64,000 bases of DNA, from contig NC_092189.1 in the NCBI RefSeq assembly GCF_043641665.1, positions 14,910,833 to 14,974,832 of the forward strand, given 5' to 3'. The notes under the pieces are model-generated. The model ran no database searches, had not been told where the DNA came from, and saw nothing but the letters and a program-made list of their open reading frames with translations. A program made the translations under genes and the position numbers. Shown here one piece after another: positions 12,116-25,193 of the stretch (position 1 is the stretch's first letter; the number at the start of each line of letters is the position of its first letter). This stretch comes from Enoplosus armatus. Lineage: Eukaryota; Chordata; Actinopteri; Centrarchiformes; Enoplosidae.

Positions 12116-15100
12116 GTGTCTCTTGTGTGTGATATGAGGTTTGGGTATTTGACTTTGGTTGTTTTTAAAAAATCTCTGGAGTGCAGGTTGTATCTCAAGG
12201 GAGCTTAATATTGAAAAGTGGTTATTTTATAGGTGATGTGTGAAGATCTCCAAACATCTGATCTGTCATTTCCACTTTAACACATCAGATTTCTTAAATA
12301 ATTAGGTCTTCCAGTCTCTTTTAACAACCTTAAAGAATAGTGAAATAATGATTTGCTTTCTTGGACTTTCTTATGCATCGTTTTGAACGTCCACTTAAAA
12401 TAAGAAATATAATTTTGCATCATTTGTAGGTTATTGAATTTTTATCTAATATTTCTGGTAAACAGGCTCAGTAGTTTTGAAATTGACATTAGTTGAAAAT
12501 GAAGGTAGTCTTCATTTTTAAATAGTTGATGAGAAGAAACTGTATTTGTCTTTGCCTCGATAAAGTTGTTCTTTCTTCAACTTCACCAAGTTCACTCACT
12601 TTATTTCAGTGTTGACTTGGTGAAGACAGACTGAGTATTTAATTCAACAGGTTGTCATCAAATATTGTCTGTTTCAATGTGTTTTATCACAAGAATTCAA
12701 GTTTGATTATTTCTACTTTTTACAAAAATGAATCTAAGAATCTAAATAAAAACAAACAAAGAAATGGGATGGGCGACAAATCATTTCACACTTGTCACAA
12801 ATATTTTCTAAAATGTCTAAATATACCCCATAAAACACACGAGATGCCGTCTGAAACTTGTTTTGTAAATGTACTTTGTATGTCAGTGCTGATGTGCCAA
12901 AGTACGTATAATTTGTGACTTTCAGTTTGGCAAAGAAAATAATGTAAATAAATGACTTTAAAGAATCCAATTAAGTATTTTAATACGTATGTTGCACGAC
13001 TTCTCTCATTTAGTCTTTGATATAATTTCTGAAGTGCACAGAGAAACTTCTGGTGTGCTCGTTTACATTTGGTAACCTTTTTAAATTGCTGTCCACTTCT
13101 GAGTTGGTCCTGTTAAAATTTAGTGATGCCTTGAGCCACTATAATCTTTGTGGTGGATTTTATTTTTCATCAAATTACACTGAAATTGCATCACATTCAT
13201 AAACTGTATGTGCTCACTGTGGCTGGCACTCTAATAATGCAAAGGTGTGTGTGGAAGAATGGGCCGGCAGTGTACCTTTAGGATAAATAAGCTCTGGCCA
13301 CCAAGAGGGCCGGAGCAGTGGCGGTCCTGCTGGCCTTCCCACACTCCCTGTAGGACTTGATCCACAGCTCAGCACAGCGGCCTGGATTAGCCCCACGCAC
13401 CTTTGTGGAGGGAAAGATTATCCAGACCTCCCTGCATTCACTGACAGGGTCTTAAGTCATTCTAGCGTGCCAGCAGCCACCCGTCACCTAATCACACTTT
13501 CCAACTCATTTTTTTGTAATTAAGCAGCTTTTCTCTTCCTGCTCCTCTGTGTCAGAGGTGTTTGCTGTGGGCTGGACGAGAGTGATGGTTTTTAGTTGTT
13601 TATCAAACTCAGACAATTACGAAACCTCAGGATGGCTTTCACCTGCAAAACTCCTTTTGATAAATACACCAAGTTGTGGGTTAACTTTCGCCCGAAATGT
13701 TGAGGTTTCTGCTTGATGCAGAAGTTTTAACATGTCAGTGTAGTGAAATGTGTCAGTACAGCTCAGCTCTCTGTGACTGGCACTGATGTTTCCAGCCTAA
13801 TGATAATTTAGGAGTGAAAATCTGTGTTTGGAGAGAGGTGTGTGGCTGGACGGTGCATAGCTGTTTATTGTGTTTGAATGTTCTGGCACTGAGGCCATCC
13901 GAGTTTTTGGGCTCCCCACCCCCCCCCTGCTCTCCCCCTGCTGAGCGCCCGGAGGGCCTCTCTCTCCTGTCATGTGGAGCTCTGTGCCCACTCAGCAAGT
14001 GCAGGCATATCCCACTTCCATCTGCCTATGACCTCACAGCCCCTGTTTGTTTAACCCCCTCTCCAAAAACTAACCTAATTATAGCCCTGTAGAACATGGA
14101 TTCAGCGGATTCCCAGTGGATTCTGCCACTGTGTGTCTACGCGCACCTATGTATGTGTGCAGTGCATGAAGGGCTCCTGCTTAACAGCGGCAGTGGGCCG
14201 TGTTTCAGTCGATCCTGTTTTTCACATGTGTCTCTCCTCATATTATGTCAGAACATGCCCTGTCAATTGCATGTCTTGTGGGAGTAAATGCGCACAAGGT
14301 GGTAGAGGCAATGGGAGTGCGTTTTGTGTGTCTCCTTTTTTTACGTCAGCGTGATGAGTGGAAAACTCATTACACAAATCTGGTTGACAGGCTGACGTTG
14401 GTGACATCACTAACTCGCCTGCTCGACTGGCTGGGCGACTTCCAGCAGGAACACACCTGAACTCTTCACGTAATCTCAAACGCAAATCTGGAACCTCCTC
14501 TGATGAACAGATCAGACATCATCCAACAACATAGTTTGAGTGAAACGGATGAATGGACGAGTGCGATTAGGGACTCCACCTATGACAGAGTCAGACTGTA
14601 TTGATTTGCTGTGGCTGGGATCTCCAGGAGGCCCTTTGAGCAGAGCCTGGAGGGGCCTAGTGGCCTGTCCAGCTCTGGCAGGCCTGTCCAGAGTGCTGGG
14701 ACTCGTGTGAGGTACTGAGATTGACAGCAGAGCGGTGTGTTTGTGTGTGAGTGTGTAGAGGTGCGGGGGTTGGGGGTGGGGGTTAATCTCCCTGAACTGG
14801 GGCAGATGTTGTTAACGAGCTCCTCTCAGGTCGACTCCCTGCGTGGGAAAATGGCATCAAATCCTCCTGGGGTCAGGGCTTTTGGGCTGACCCACTGAGA
14901 GCCATCCCTCTCCACTGCACCGTCCTCTCAATCCCCTCTCCATTCACTCACCCACTCACTCACTCATTCACTGACAGCACTCACCGGAGACACTAGAAAA
15001 AACACATTTGACCATTTTCATACCTCTCCTCCTTTTAAGTACATCCCCAATTTTCAGCTCCTTGCCTGAACGCATGTGAGCACCAACAGACTTGTTCCGT

Positions 15101-16744
15101 GATGCAAATGGCTCATTAATGATAGCTGTGGTTGGATCGCCATGCCTTACACAACCACAAGGAATGCTGAGTGGGAAATGCTTCAAAGGCAAGCATGCCG
15201 CCACTCAAGAAACTGCATCCGCCCAGCAGCAAGTTACTTGTGTTTATGTCAGTTGAAAGTAAATTACTTGAATTAAGGGCTTATTAGACTTCCAGGCGCC
15301 CGAGCTGCTATAGGGTCGGTTACGTAAAGAAATGGATTTAGGGTGCAAAATTACATTTGAAGTGAAAAAATTATGTCTGATATGTTTTTTGTTTTTGCTG
15401 CATTAGCCAAAGCTTCGGCTTTGATCTGATGCAGGAGATCTCTGTTGAAGGATATATTAGAAACACCTGACACCTGTGCTACAAAGCAGGGTGGAAATTA
15501 GTCCAAGTCAAACCAAAAATCATTGTGAAATGATTCAAACTAAGGAGAAGAATCATTGCCAAGCACCGTGGCCATGATGTTGTTCCACCTATGTACAGAC
15601 TGTACACATGTACATTAGTGATGTGGCGACTTCTCATCAGTCATATCCGGAATGGGCATGTCTCTCTTCACCATATCATGTCAACATGCCTGCTTTAGGG
15701 TTTATCCCGACTCAGGTTTTTAATGCGAGGGTCATCCATTTAGGTGTCTGACTCTGAAAGTGTGTTTACTTTGCCCCAGCAGGTGTGTGTGAATATGAGA
15801 CGTGTCAAATATGAGACAGGATTACCGCCTCTTTTGTCCCAAACAAAACAAACACAAATCACACGGACAGCTGAAATGGGAGCATTCTGTTTTTTTGAGG
15901 CCCGGTTTGTATGTTTAGAGAGTTTTTCTGATGTTTTGTTCAACTAAGCACTACTGAGGTTTACTTGAACTTGTTTTCGCTTGTAATTGTGATTAGAGGA
16001 AGATGAGTAAAACCGCACACACTCATATACACAAGCACGCAGCTATGTATGAAACTGGATTAAGTGGCCTCTTCCTGAATAACCTGTAAGGGCAATTACA
16101 TACAAACGGTTGGTTCTAATGTGTGTTAAGGAAGCAAGACTTTCTAGTGCGTAAAAGTGTGTCTGCTGCAGATGGTCCCTTTCTGTAGCGCACATCACTT
16201 TGTCTATGAACACTGGAGCATGCAGCGTTGCTTTTAATTTGCCAAACTACTGTTGTGACCCCACTTCTGACCTTTTCTTGGAAGCCTAAAAGAAATGGGG
16301 CCAAGTGTATGTGTGCTAATGTATATACTATGCCTAGGGACAGCCAAGTGAGTATGGGACTCCTGCAAGACAATGCATAGTCAGGGAGGTGGGGGGGTGG
16401 TAAGGACTTAAGGGGGTGACAAGGGGGGAAGATTAGGCCTCTCATCTAGGCCACAGATATTGATTAGTGTTTGTTGAGGACAGTGAGAGGGAACACAGAT
16501 TGACAGACACACAATGGTGGTGTGGTGCTCCATCAGAAGCCCTCTGATCATATCGCTATTGTCAGGAGCTGTGTTCATGCAGTAACCTGTGCCCACGTGT
16601 GCCCCCGCCCCATAAACACACACACACTCCATACACAAAAACACCTGCACATGTTGAAAAAAAAGGTGTGTTGTCAAATGCACCCAGAGTAGGAGCAAAG
16701 ATTTATTTTCCTGGGGGCACTTTGTCTTTTAGTGTAGCCCAGTC
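12116..16744. other. Gene-free interval downstream of sox3
   Basis: No supported gene. It contains the 12581-12625 inverted repeat, AT-rich DNA to about 13200, then more mixed sequence. The block 13210-13500 reads like a conserved non-coding element but carries no decisive motif; a CTCF-like match near 13298 (CACCAAGAGGGC) is imperfect. A C-run is at 13918-13928. Short GT-rich and CACA-rich stretches near 14740, 16020 and 16615 are simple sequence. Confidence 0.6.
12581..12625. repeat. Perfect 11-bp inverted repeat
   Basis: CTTCACCAAGT at 12581-12591 is exactly complementary to ACTTGGTGAAG at 12615-12625. Inside the 23-nt spacer, CACT and AGTG can extend the stem past a small bulge. It lies about 490 bp beyond the sox3 polyadenylation signal. 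The hairpin is about 45 nt, too short for a usual pre-microRNA. It could be a paired protein-binding site or chance. Confidence 0.7.
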
Positions 16745-16791
<47 letters not shown>

Positions 16792-16798
16792 GTGTGTG
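16745..16798. repeat. Compound (TA)n(TG)n microsatellite
   Basis: TATATA repeats interrupted by TG units pass into a TG tract, a common compound form in fish genomes. Confidence 0.95.
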
Positions 16799-16991
16799 GT
16801 TTATGGGAGTGTAACCCTGGGAACATGGGGGGAGGTGGAACACTAGGCTACGGGTCAGTCCTGACTGACTCTGTCACTTATTGATTAGTTGCCATGGAGA
16901 GTTAGTCAGGCCATCTCTCTTGGAGGTGTGTCCCTGAGGGCCGGCAGCACTGCCCAGATGAGCCTGTGGAGGCTTTGTCTGCAGGGGGTTA

Positions 16992-16992
<1 letters not shown>

Positions 16993-17038
<46 letters not shown>

Positions 17039-17066
17039 TTGCGTACTCTGTGTGTGTGTGTGTGTG
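16993..17066. repeat. (TG)n microsatellite, two tracts
   Basis: A pure TG tract of about 22 units (16993-17037) and, after 11 nt, a shorter tract (17049-17066). Confidence 0.95.
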
Positions 17067-18489
17067 AGTAAGAGCGTGTGACCTCGCTAACTCTCACTCA
17101 CGCTTCCTTCATCCTCATCCCTCTTCTCTTTGACCCCCTGCGGTACTTTTTCTTGCACTTTAGGCGCCTTTGCATCCTTCTCCTGAGTGGATGAACTCAC
17201 AGCTAATCTGCAATATCTAAAATGAATCAGTGTTTATGCATACACCTACTCCCATGGGACCTGTAATAATGGGGATTGTAAACAAATTGTCCAAAGTTAT
17301 TGAGCTGTGAAATCCCCTTCATAGCCCCTGGATTTGCCTACTCATATGATCCCCTCTCATCTCTGCTCTCGTATTGTCATTGTTCCCATCAAACGTTAAG
17401 ATGGGAGTGTGTGCATGAGGGAGATGGACGGTCAGGACTCAGTGGTGCCAGAGGTCCACCTGCAGTAGCTGACGACTCCACTGACAGCCCAGCAGGGGAC
17501 AGTGAGGGTGGTGGTCTTCACACCTTTCTGGAATAATTAGGAGGCTTGGGAGTTCAGGTGGGGAACAGGGCAGCACGTAGCCAGTATTTACTTTCAGAAA
17601 CAAGGTGGAAACTGAGAGATAAAGAAACACAAACATAATACAGTATTTTGGCAGCAGCTTTAAACCTTCTTTCTCTGGACTCTCTCAGTTCCGAGGCTGA
17701 TTTTTATTTATTTAATTCTGTTCACCAACTTAATTACTGAGACTGGGGAACATGGAGACTTTGAGCAAAAAAGTCAGACAATCGTACAAGTCTTAAACAA
17801 ACTCCCCGGTTACCTTATTTAGAAAGAATAGGAGCATCAGGAACAGTGAAATTATTACCCAAACTGCCTCTATTAAAGGTTACAGGCAGAACTTCTGGTT
17901 CAACTTTGATGCACCATACTTACTGCCCGGTTTCTCTTTGCAATGGCAGTTTATTATGTTAGTCATTTCGGATGCATTCACTTTTTGCTTTTCCTTCCAA
18001 ATACTAAGTGATTCTGCCTAAACTGTTGGCTTGTTTACAACCTCTCTGAACGCTTGAATGCTTGTGTGTCTTGCCCTGTTGGACTTTGTTGTAACAACTT
18101 CACCATGTTTCCAGATCTCAGCAAATACTTTTGGTGAGTAGTTCGAACTGTGAAAGTAAGATCTAAATTGTCAGAAACTGGGTTTATGCATTAATGCTAC
18201 TTCTATTAAAGCATCTATAGCTGACTCTAAAGTTTAAAGCATAGTCCGTAAAGAGAAAAAGTTTTAGACATGATTTTCACTTAAAATTGTAAATTTATAC
18301 TCGGAATAATGCAAACTTGTTCTCCTGTTAGGAATATGCGCTCAAACTTCTTAACCCGAAACTTGACAACGGGCCCCCACTATGTCCCCCTTAATATCAC
18401 ACCTTGGATGCATAAACATGCCTGTGCTCCACACATCACCCCACCCCGGGGGGTTGCATGGCTTTAGTGCCGCACTGTGACACCAATCA
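17067..18489. other. Gene-free interval
   Basis: Mixed-composition sequence with no supported gene or recognisable repeat. The only long open frames are short and lack family signatures. Confidence 0.5.
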
Positions 18490-19100
18490 GGGGAGATGGC
18501 GGGCTCCTTTGTCATGCAAACACCAATCGCTTCTTGTCTTATTCAAATGTCTGCCCTCTCTCTGTCTCCTCTCCCTCACTCTCGCTCAACCCCTACCCCA
18601 GCTTCGCTCCCCACCCTCACCCTTCCACCCCCGACTTCAGCCCTCTTCTCTGCCTCTCCCTCCTCCTCAAGTCCAAGTAAATCCTCGCTGAGAGAAGAGG
18701 GAGCCTCCAGTCCCGGGGCTGCTGAGGCAGGCCTCTCTCCTGGGGGTCAGCCTGTGTCTCAGCGCATGGGGCTGTTTCCAGGCCCAACCAAGTCCATTTC
18801 ATATTCAAATGTTACAATCAGGCCTCTGACCCACAGGGGGCTCTTTATGGCTGCGGCCCCAGGTCGCAGGGTCAAGATGGTGATTTAATAGCTCAGGCAG
18901 AGGAAAGGAGTGGGGGAGCCAAGTGATTTAGGGGATGAATGAGTAATAAAAAAGCATTTTTCCTAAGTTGTCATGTAAATTTCAATCCGTATTCAATATG
19001 AGGCTCCCTCCACACTAGAGGCCTTCCTCAATGGCGTTCTAGTGGACTTTAGTCATTGAAAATTAAGAAAGTCCATTTTCTGCTTTTACTCTTGACTTGT
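18490..19100. promoter_or_regulatory. Candidate SOX:POU enhancer 7 kb downstream of sox3
   Basis: At 18507-18521 the sequence CTTTGTCATGCAAAC matches the SOX:OCT composite consensus CTTTGTCATGCAAAT at 14 of 15 positions with correct half-site spacing. At 18966-18980, AGTTGTCATGTAAAT matches the CATTGTCATGCAAAT form at 12 of 15. Between them are TTCAAAT and ACAAT sites and a CTCF-like CCCACAGGGGGCT (18830-18842). C/T-rich simple sequence fills 18555-18670. SoxB1-POU partnership on such composites is well established in pluripotent and neural cells. That this element feeds back on sox3 is inference. Confidence 0.45.
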
Positions 19101-20253
19101 GGTTGGTGTAAACAGTAGCTGACGGTGAAGCGGCCGCAGATTAGGGATGGAGATAAGGAGACGTTAAAGAGTCTTCATGCTTGTATGGTGCCACTGTGTC
19201 TCAGATGTCCTCACGCTCTGGAGTGGCCTGTTATTCCTGTCCCCGAGGGTGTGTTCCCAGCACGGCAGCTCCAGTAACATAGGCAGGTTTGTGTGTTTAT
19301 ATTTGTATGTGTGACAGAGAGTGAGCTAGAGTATAATGCTAGCATATTATGTGTGTATAGAGGGTCACTCACGTGGCTTTTTGTTTACAGGTGGAAGCAT
19401 GGAGGCACTTGGACCCGCCACACCATGTTTTTAATTATTTCAGTTAGTTACATTTAGGTGTTTCTTCACTGGCATCACGCCTCAAACTGTGACTCACATG
19501 GTGTGTCCTGTTCAGGCCTTCCCTTAACCTGACTCATTTAAACTACAAACAAACCAAACAAGCCTCTTTAATGATGAGGCTGGGTTTATTTCTTTTCTCT
19601 TTTTTTCTCCACATTATCACAATTCTGCTTTTGAGCTCAGAAATGCAGGGTCCTCAATGATATACTCAGAAATAGACACAAAAGAAAATGATGTTGCTGT
19701 TGAATACAATATAGATGTCATAAAAGATGATGAAAACACAATGCGACACCTACTGAGTGGCAGCAGTAATTCCAAAAGTGAACAAATAGTGAATGAATGA
19801 ATGAAATCTATTTTTATGACACACCCTATCAGGTTTATAAGACACCACCCAAGTTACAATAATGAATGTACAAATACACTAACTGTATACTATATATGCA
19901 TATTCTTATATATAAAATAAGTGTGTCACCTCACTGTACACTGTGCTGCACTTTACATAAAACAAACAAACAATCAAAATTGAAAGACCTAGACGGCTCA
20001 GAAGGAATATTAGGCCTCTACTATAGGTAGCGGCCTTATGTCTGCAAATGCAAAAACTTCACTTTCATATCTCACTTTACTTTCTTTGAACTATACTTCC
20101 CTTACACTCATCCCCATCACAGATCTAAGTACTGCTCTCTTCACTGATTCACACTTGTTCAATTTTGTTTTCAGTTTCACTTTTGTTTTCAACCAGATCA
20201 CAGTCTCTACACCAGTGTTGAACTTCTTCAATCCCACGACCCGATTCAATTAG
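19101..20253. other. Gene-free interval
   Basis: No gene. The AT-rich part at 19560-19960, with a TGAATGAATGAATGAAA stretch near 19793, looks like the degraded tail of an interspersed repeat, but I cannot name a family. Confidence 0.4.
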
Positions 20254-20546
20254 AGCTGAACTAGTAGGTCAATTAATTGATTTGTCAATCGACAGAACAT
20301 GAATTGACAACAATTTAGATAATCGATTCATTGTTTTTTAAGCGGCTGGTAGCACCTTCTCTAACGTGAGGGATTGATGCGTTTCTCTGTTTAATCTGTT
20401 TATCGTTGTAAACTTGGGTTTTGGACTGTTGATTGGACAACACAAGATATTTGAAGATGGACATATTCCTTTAGATTTCTCTGAGATTGTAAAGGCCAAT
20501 CAATGAATCAAGAGAATATGTAGATCAATCATTAGTTTCAGCCCTT
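20254..20546 (+). mobile_element. Teleost 'TTAATCGAT'-type short transposon copy
   Basis: A ~290 bp copy of a repeat seen again at 61386 and, decayed, at 63060. The ends are inverted: AGAGCTGAACTAGT near the left and, read on the other strand, AGGGCTGAAACTAA at the right. The inside holds ATTGATTTGTCAATCGACAG, GGGTTTTGGACTGTTG and ATTTGAAGA, all typical of this abundant fish family. It is non-coding. I believe the family is a non-autonomous hAT element from the CAGGGCTG-like ends, but I could not confirm target-site duplications. Confidence 0.7.
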
Positions 20547-21979
20547 ATTTCTACACATAAAAGTAGAGTCTGTTAATAATTCCGTGTCAGGAGGTGAAAT
20601 GTACAAAGATTTGGCTTAAACTAAATATATTCGGACTGTTTTCTGTGACATTCAGTAAACATTTGATGCTTTATTGTAGGAACATCATCTCTACTCTCGG
20701 ATAACTCCTACCAAACTGTTGAGGTCTTCAACATTACCCCCCCATGAAGAGTCATAAGACCCATTTTGATCTCTTTTGAGGAATCCCACATTCATTTTAG
20801 TGTAGAAAAGCATTGTACATTCATGCTCTGTAGCTTCCACTAACAGTAGCAGAGGCCAGAAGCAGAGGGCAACGTGGTGAGATGAGGTTGAGGGGCCACT
20901 GCAGGGCAAGGTAGGGCAAGCCTCAGTGGGCACAGCTGTAGCTCATAGTCATTACTGCTCCTCTACTGGTTTAGAAGAAAAGGGCCGCTCCCGCCACATG
21001 GCCGCTCTGCCACGCCTGCCCCCTGTCCCCTGCCACACACACCCAGGAAGGCCTGGTAGCGCCAGGCGGCACCACTCGCAGTTTGCACTCCTGTCACGTG
21101 TGGCAGGGCAGTCGAGCAAAACAGAGAGGTGTTGCAGGGTAGGGACAAGGCCTGGGGGGGGTGGGTAGGATGGGTGGGTGTAGAGGTTAAACCAGGGTAG
21201 GGGGGCTCTGTTCCTTCCTCTCTTATCTCCCGACTGACCATTCTCTTTCCCATCCCCTCCTCCACCCCTCCACCACCACCCCCCGACCCCCCCTTCTTCT
21301 CTCCCTTTTGTGGCCTGTGCACCTGCAGCCCTTGAGTCTGGGCAATAAAGCTGAAGGATTTGTCTACTGGAGGTTGGAGGAAAAGTGGGGGAATCATTAA
21401 GCAAGAGAAATACAAAAGCAACAGGTTCAAACTGTGGTTGTTATGTTTGATATGGTGCTATGCCATATTCCACAGTGATGGGCTTGATGTAATGCAGTTT
21501 GACATAGAAGGAGTGAGTTTAAGCAGATTTGCGTCCAGATTTACACCCTGTTTGGGTTAGTGTCATTATGAATCAGTCTGATCTGACACATGATCAGCTT
21601 TCAACCTTTGGCATGCTCTGCTTCCATTTAGGGATTACATGTATGTAAAATTAGGAAATCTCAAATGTCCCTAGAAAATCATGTATCTCCAAAAGGTCAA
21701 CTTTTCATGAGCTAAGAAAAGTTTTCAGCTTTGTTACAATGCTTTTTTAAAATAATCCAAAGCTTTATAGTAAGTATATAAATTGGAGGGTGAGTAGGAC
21801 TCAAAATCACCAACATTGGAGATACATGGTTTTCACAGGATAAAACGTGAAACAAACTGCAGTCACAATAATAAGTTAAACTAATCTTACTATATTAAAT
21901 AAACACAAAATAAAATGCCTTTTAAACAGTGTCTTTTGTGAGTTCAGGAAATCTCAATTAGACTTTTATTTTCTTAATT
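20547..21979. other. Gene-free interval
   Basis: No gene. A C-rich and G-rich patch at 21140-21300 produces long proline/glycine-rich spurious frames on the minus strand. The rest is AT-rich without a recognised repeat. Confidence 0.5.
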
Positions 21980-22212
21980 CTAATGATTATAATCAAATTA
22001 TATAATACAATATATAGTTCAAAAATGGTCCATTCTGCATAATAGGTATTTTCAATTTTAGTACTTTAAGTTTATTTTGATGCTGATACTTTTGTACTTG
22101 TACTTTTTGAAATTTTGAATGTATGACATTTACTTGTGACAGAGCCTTTCAACACAGTGGTACTGCTACTTGTACTTGAGTAAAATATCTGAGTACTTCT
22201 TCTTCTCTGTCA
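21980..22212 (+). mobile_element. Truncated hAT-like element, 3' half
   Basis: Aligns by eye with the second half of the intact element at 59618-60009. Shared stretches include ATTCTGCAT, GATACTTTTGTA-like sequence, GTGGTACTGCTACTT and TACTTGAGTAAA. The left half is missing and the right end (TACTTCTTCTTCTCTG) has lost the TCCACCACTG terminus. It is non-coding. Confidence 0.75.
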
Positions 22213-25147
22213 TATTTTGGAGGAGGATATTTTTCTCGTCTTAAATCAGAACTGGACTCCTCAGATTGTGTGTTGAATGAAGCTTTCAGTCAGGCAAACA
22301 AAATACATTTACAAAACAAAATCCCTTAGGTGTCAAGTGAAGGTGCAACAGTAAAATGTGTGAGTTTTGTAAACATATATTATGTAGGCACTGGGTAAAT
22401 AAAAAAATAAATGGATCAGAGTGCTTTTGTTTACTTTGTATACTTAATTGTTTCTCATGGACATACACATTGTCAGTTATGAAATCGTGACCTGAAACAC
22501 TGTATAGACCATTTACTTTGAAAATACATTCAAACATGTGACGTCACTTTGTAAATGTTTTATTGCCTGACTTAGGTGACCAAAATGAAACACACAGTGA
22601 TGGAGACAACAGACAGAGTTCCACAGGAAAGCTGGTTGTATACTCATAAACCCACATGTAGGTAAGTGTGTTACAAGAGTAAAGCTTTTCTACCAAACTG
22701 AAATAGTGGTTCAATGTATCTAAAATGTATAGGCGAAGAAAAATTGTTCTCAGCCATGTTTTGCAGAGTCTCTGTTCAATTCCCCACCTGTTGTAATGTT
22801 ATGTTCAGTCATGTAGAACTTTTCTCTCACCCGTTGCATGCCAGACCCCCCACATTGTAAATCGGCGCAAAGGGAAAAAGATTCAGCTCTTTCAGAGTGC
22901 GACCATGAAGGCAGAGGAAATCACTCTAAACGGTCTTAATTCTGCCATTAGATGAGAGGGAGCGCTGAGGGGATTGGCTGGCCCTATGCTCCATATTCAC
23001 AGAAGCAGGATGAGGCTGGGAAGCCTGCTGAGAAAATGGTGTCGTAATCAGGAGCCGGCAGTTCTGCCTGATCAGGTACACTAGCCCCTCTTCTCCTTTC
23101 CTCAAACCCCTCCTCCTCCTCCTCCCCCCCTCTCATTTCTCTTCCCTTCCCCTGCCCCGTAAGGAGATCCTAATAAGAGTTTGGATGTACTGAGCTCCTC
23201 TTATGTGAAGACCTGGCAGGAGGGAACAGAGATGAGGCCTGAGGTGGGGGTTGAAGCTCGAGGTACGGAGTTGTTGCGGTGGGATGGTGGGGGGCTCGTT
23301 TTTTTGTTCCCACATTTGATTATTCAGGTTGGCTGAACTAAATTCTAAACCCATAAAATTCGTATCCCCTCTGGGGGACCATTTGCATATATTTCAGTAC
23401 CCCCTCCCTTACATCCCAATTCCCCTTTTTTCTCAGAAAGTGAAAGAGAGGGCGAAGCAACCAGGCCTGTCTAGGCTTTAAGATGTCACCGTGGTGTGAA
23501 ATATGGGCGAACAAGCAGGGTCTTTGAAACTCAAACTAACCCCCCACCAGCCTCTGAGCTGCTGCCACACACACATATACAGACCCAGTCATCCTCTTGC
23601 CCTCCACTGGTTGCTATCCCTAAATAGGAATTCAATTTCAGTGTGTAGTTACACGTTCTGCAACTTTATTCTCAACTTTTTGCACCTGCGATTCTTTCAG
23701 GTGACGCGGGATGATGGTGTGCTGTAGCATCTGTTAAGGTCAGGAGGAGTCATATCTGTACAGATTAGAAAGGAAACTGCTCTTGTTACAGTTGAGTGTG
23801 TTTTCATGTTTAGGTACATGGGAGATTATTACTTATAGGATTTACTTTCAGATATGTAGAATCATCTGTTTGTCAGTTGTGCATGTGCAGATATTTACAA
23901 AATACCATAAGCCATGACATGTCAAGCCCTGCCATTATACCAGCGTGGAGGCCAGGAAGAGTTCCAAATATTTGATAAACATGTCAAAGCGGTAAAGCCT
24001 GGACTTGTAATTATGCCAATTTTACTCTTACCGTTGTCGATGTAGGGGATTAATTTTTCAGACAAAAATGTTCTGAAGTCAGGTCTTAAAATTCCGTTTA
24101 GGATGTGTGGCCAGCAGCGTAAAGATGAAGGGAACACACATGTAGCTGGGCACACAAACTCTGAGAGGCAAGCTGGATGGAGGCAGGGCTCCACATCGCC
24201 AGTCAGCCATAAGAGACACCTGTTCGTTTGTTTGGCTAGCAAACTCAAGGTTTTGTTTTTCACCGTGCCAACGAGGCCCGCTGGCACTAGTTTTACTGCC
24301 CATCTGTATGGATGGGTGAAGTTAGATGACTGTCTTTGAACAAGAGGAAGGGGGGGGGGTACTTGATGGCATTTCGGTCACATGGGGCGAGTTGCTGTCA
24401 TCCTTTAACCCTCCCCCCTGGACCCCTTTCCCTCCCCCTCCCGTGCCCACTCCCTGGTGCACAGGCAGAATGCAGTGTCAGGAGGGTGAGCACTGAGCGC
24501 CCATTGTGTGTGCTAACCAAAGCGGAATGCCCGGGTGACAAAAGGGGGAGGAGTGGGCTCAGGGCACACAAAGCCAGGGGGAGGAGAGGGTTGGAGGAGG
24601 AGGAGGGGAGGGAAGGAGAGGGGGGCAATCTGCTGGGGGCTAAATAGATCCACTCAGCCCCCAAAACTCTAGGCACCCTAAAAATCTTCTCTCGCCTCCC
24701 CCCACTGCCTTCTCACCCTCACCAGGCCTCCCTGCCTCGGCTATGGGGTGTACAGTACCCCGGCTGCGGGAAGTTGCCCGTTTGTTCCCAGCAGTGTGAA
24801 AGAACTGAACCTTCAAACTATTAAGTGTTGTATTGGTTTTGGTGTTATGACTCATGGCCCTGAGGTCTAAAACAGGATGTATTTGCCAGCCGTAGTCATG
24901 GTTTCCAATTTCTGTCATCAGTCAGTGATGTCCTATAAGCCCCATGTATCACTGTAAGATGTTTACAAAATAGACTGGGAATTGTTCAGTAGGTGAAGCA
25001 ACATAAAACATTTTGGGGACATTTTCAAGAAAAAGATATTCGATATTATATCAAATATTGGACCTTTTCCCCCCTCTGATATCCACTTTTCACCTTACAC
25101 TGTAATGTGAATGACTCTTATCACTATACCACCTGTGACTTTGTATC

Positions 25148-25193
<46 letters not shown>

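Noticed and set aside
12581..12625. MicroRNA precursor
   Set aside because: The hairpin is only about 45 nt with an 11-bp main stem, too short for Drosha processing.
20952..21430. Two ~150-codon minus-strand frames
   Set aside because: They overlap each other in G/C-homopolymer-rich DNA and are proline/glycine low-complexity. No family resemblance is seen.
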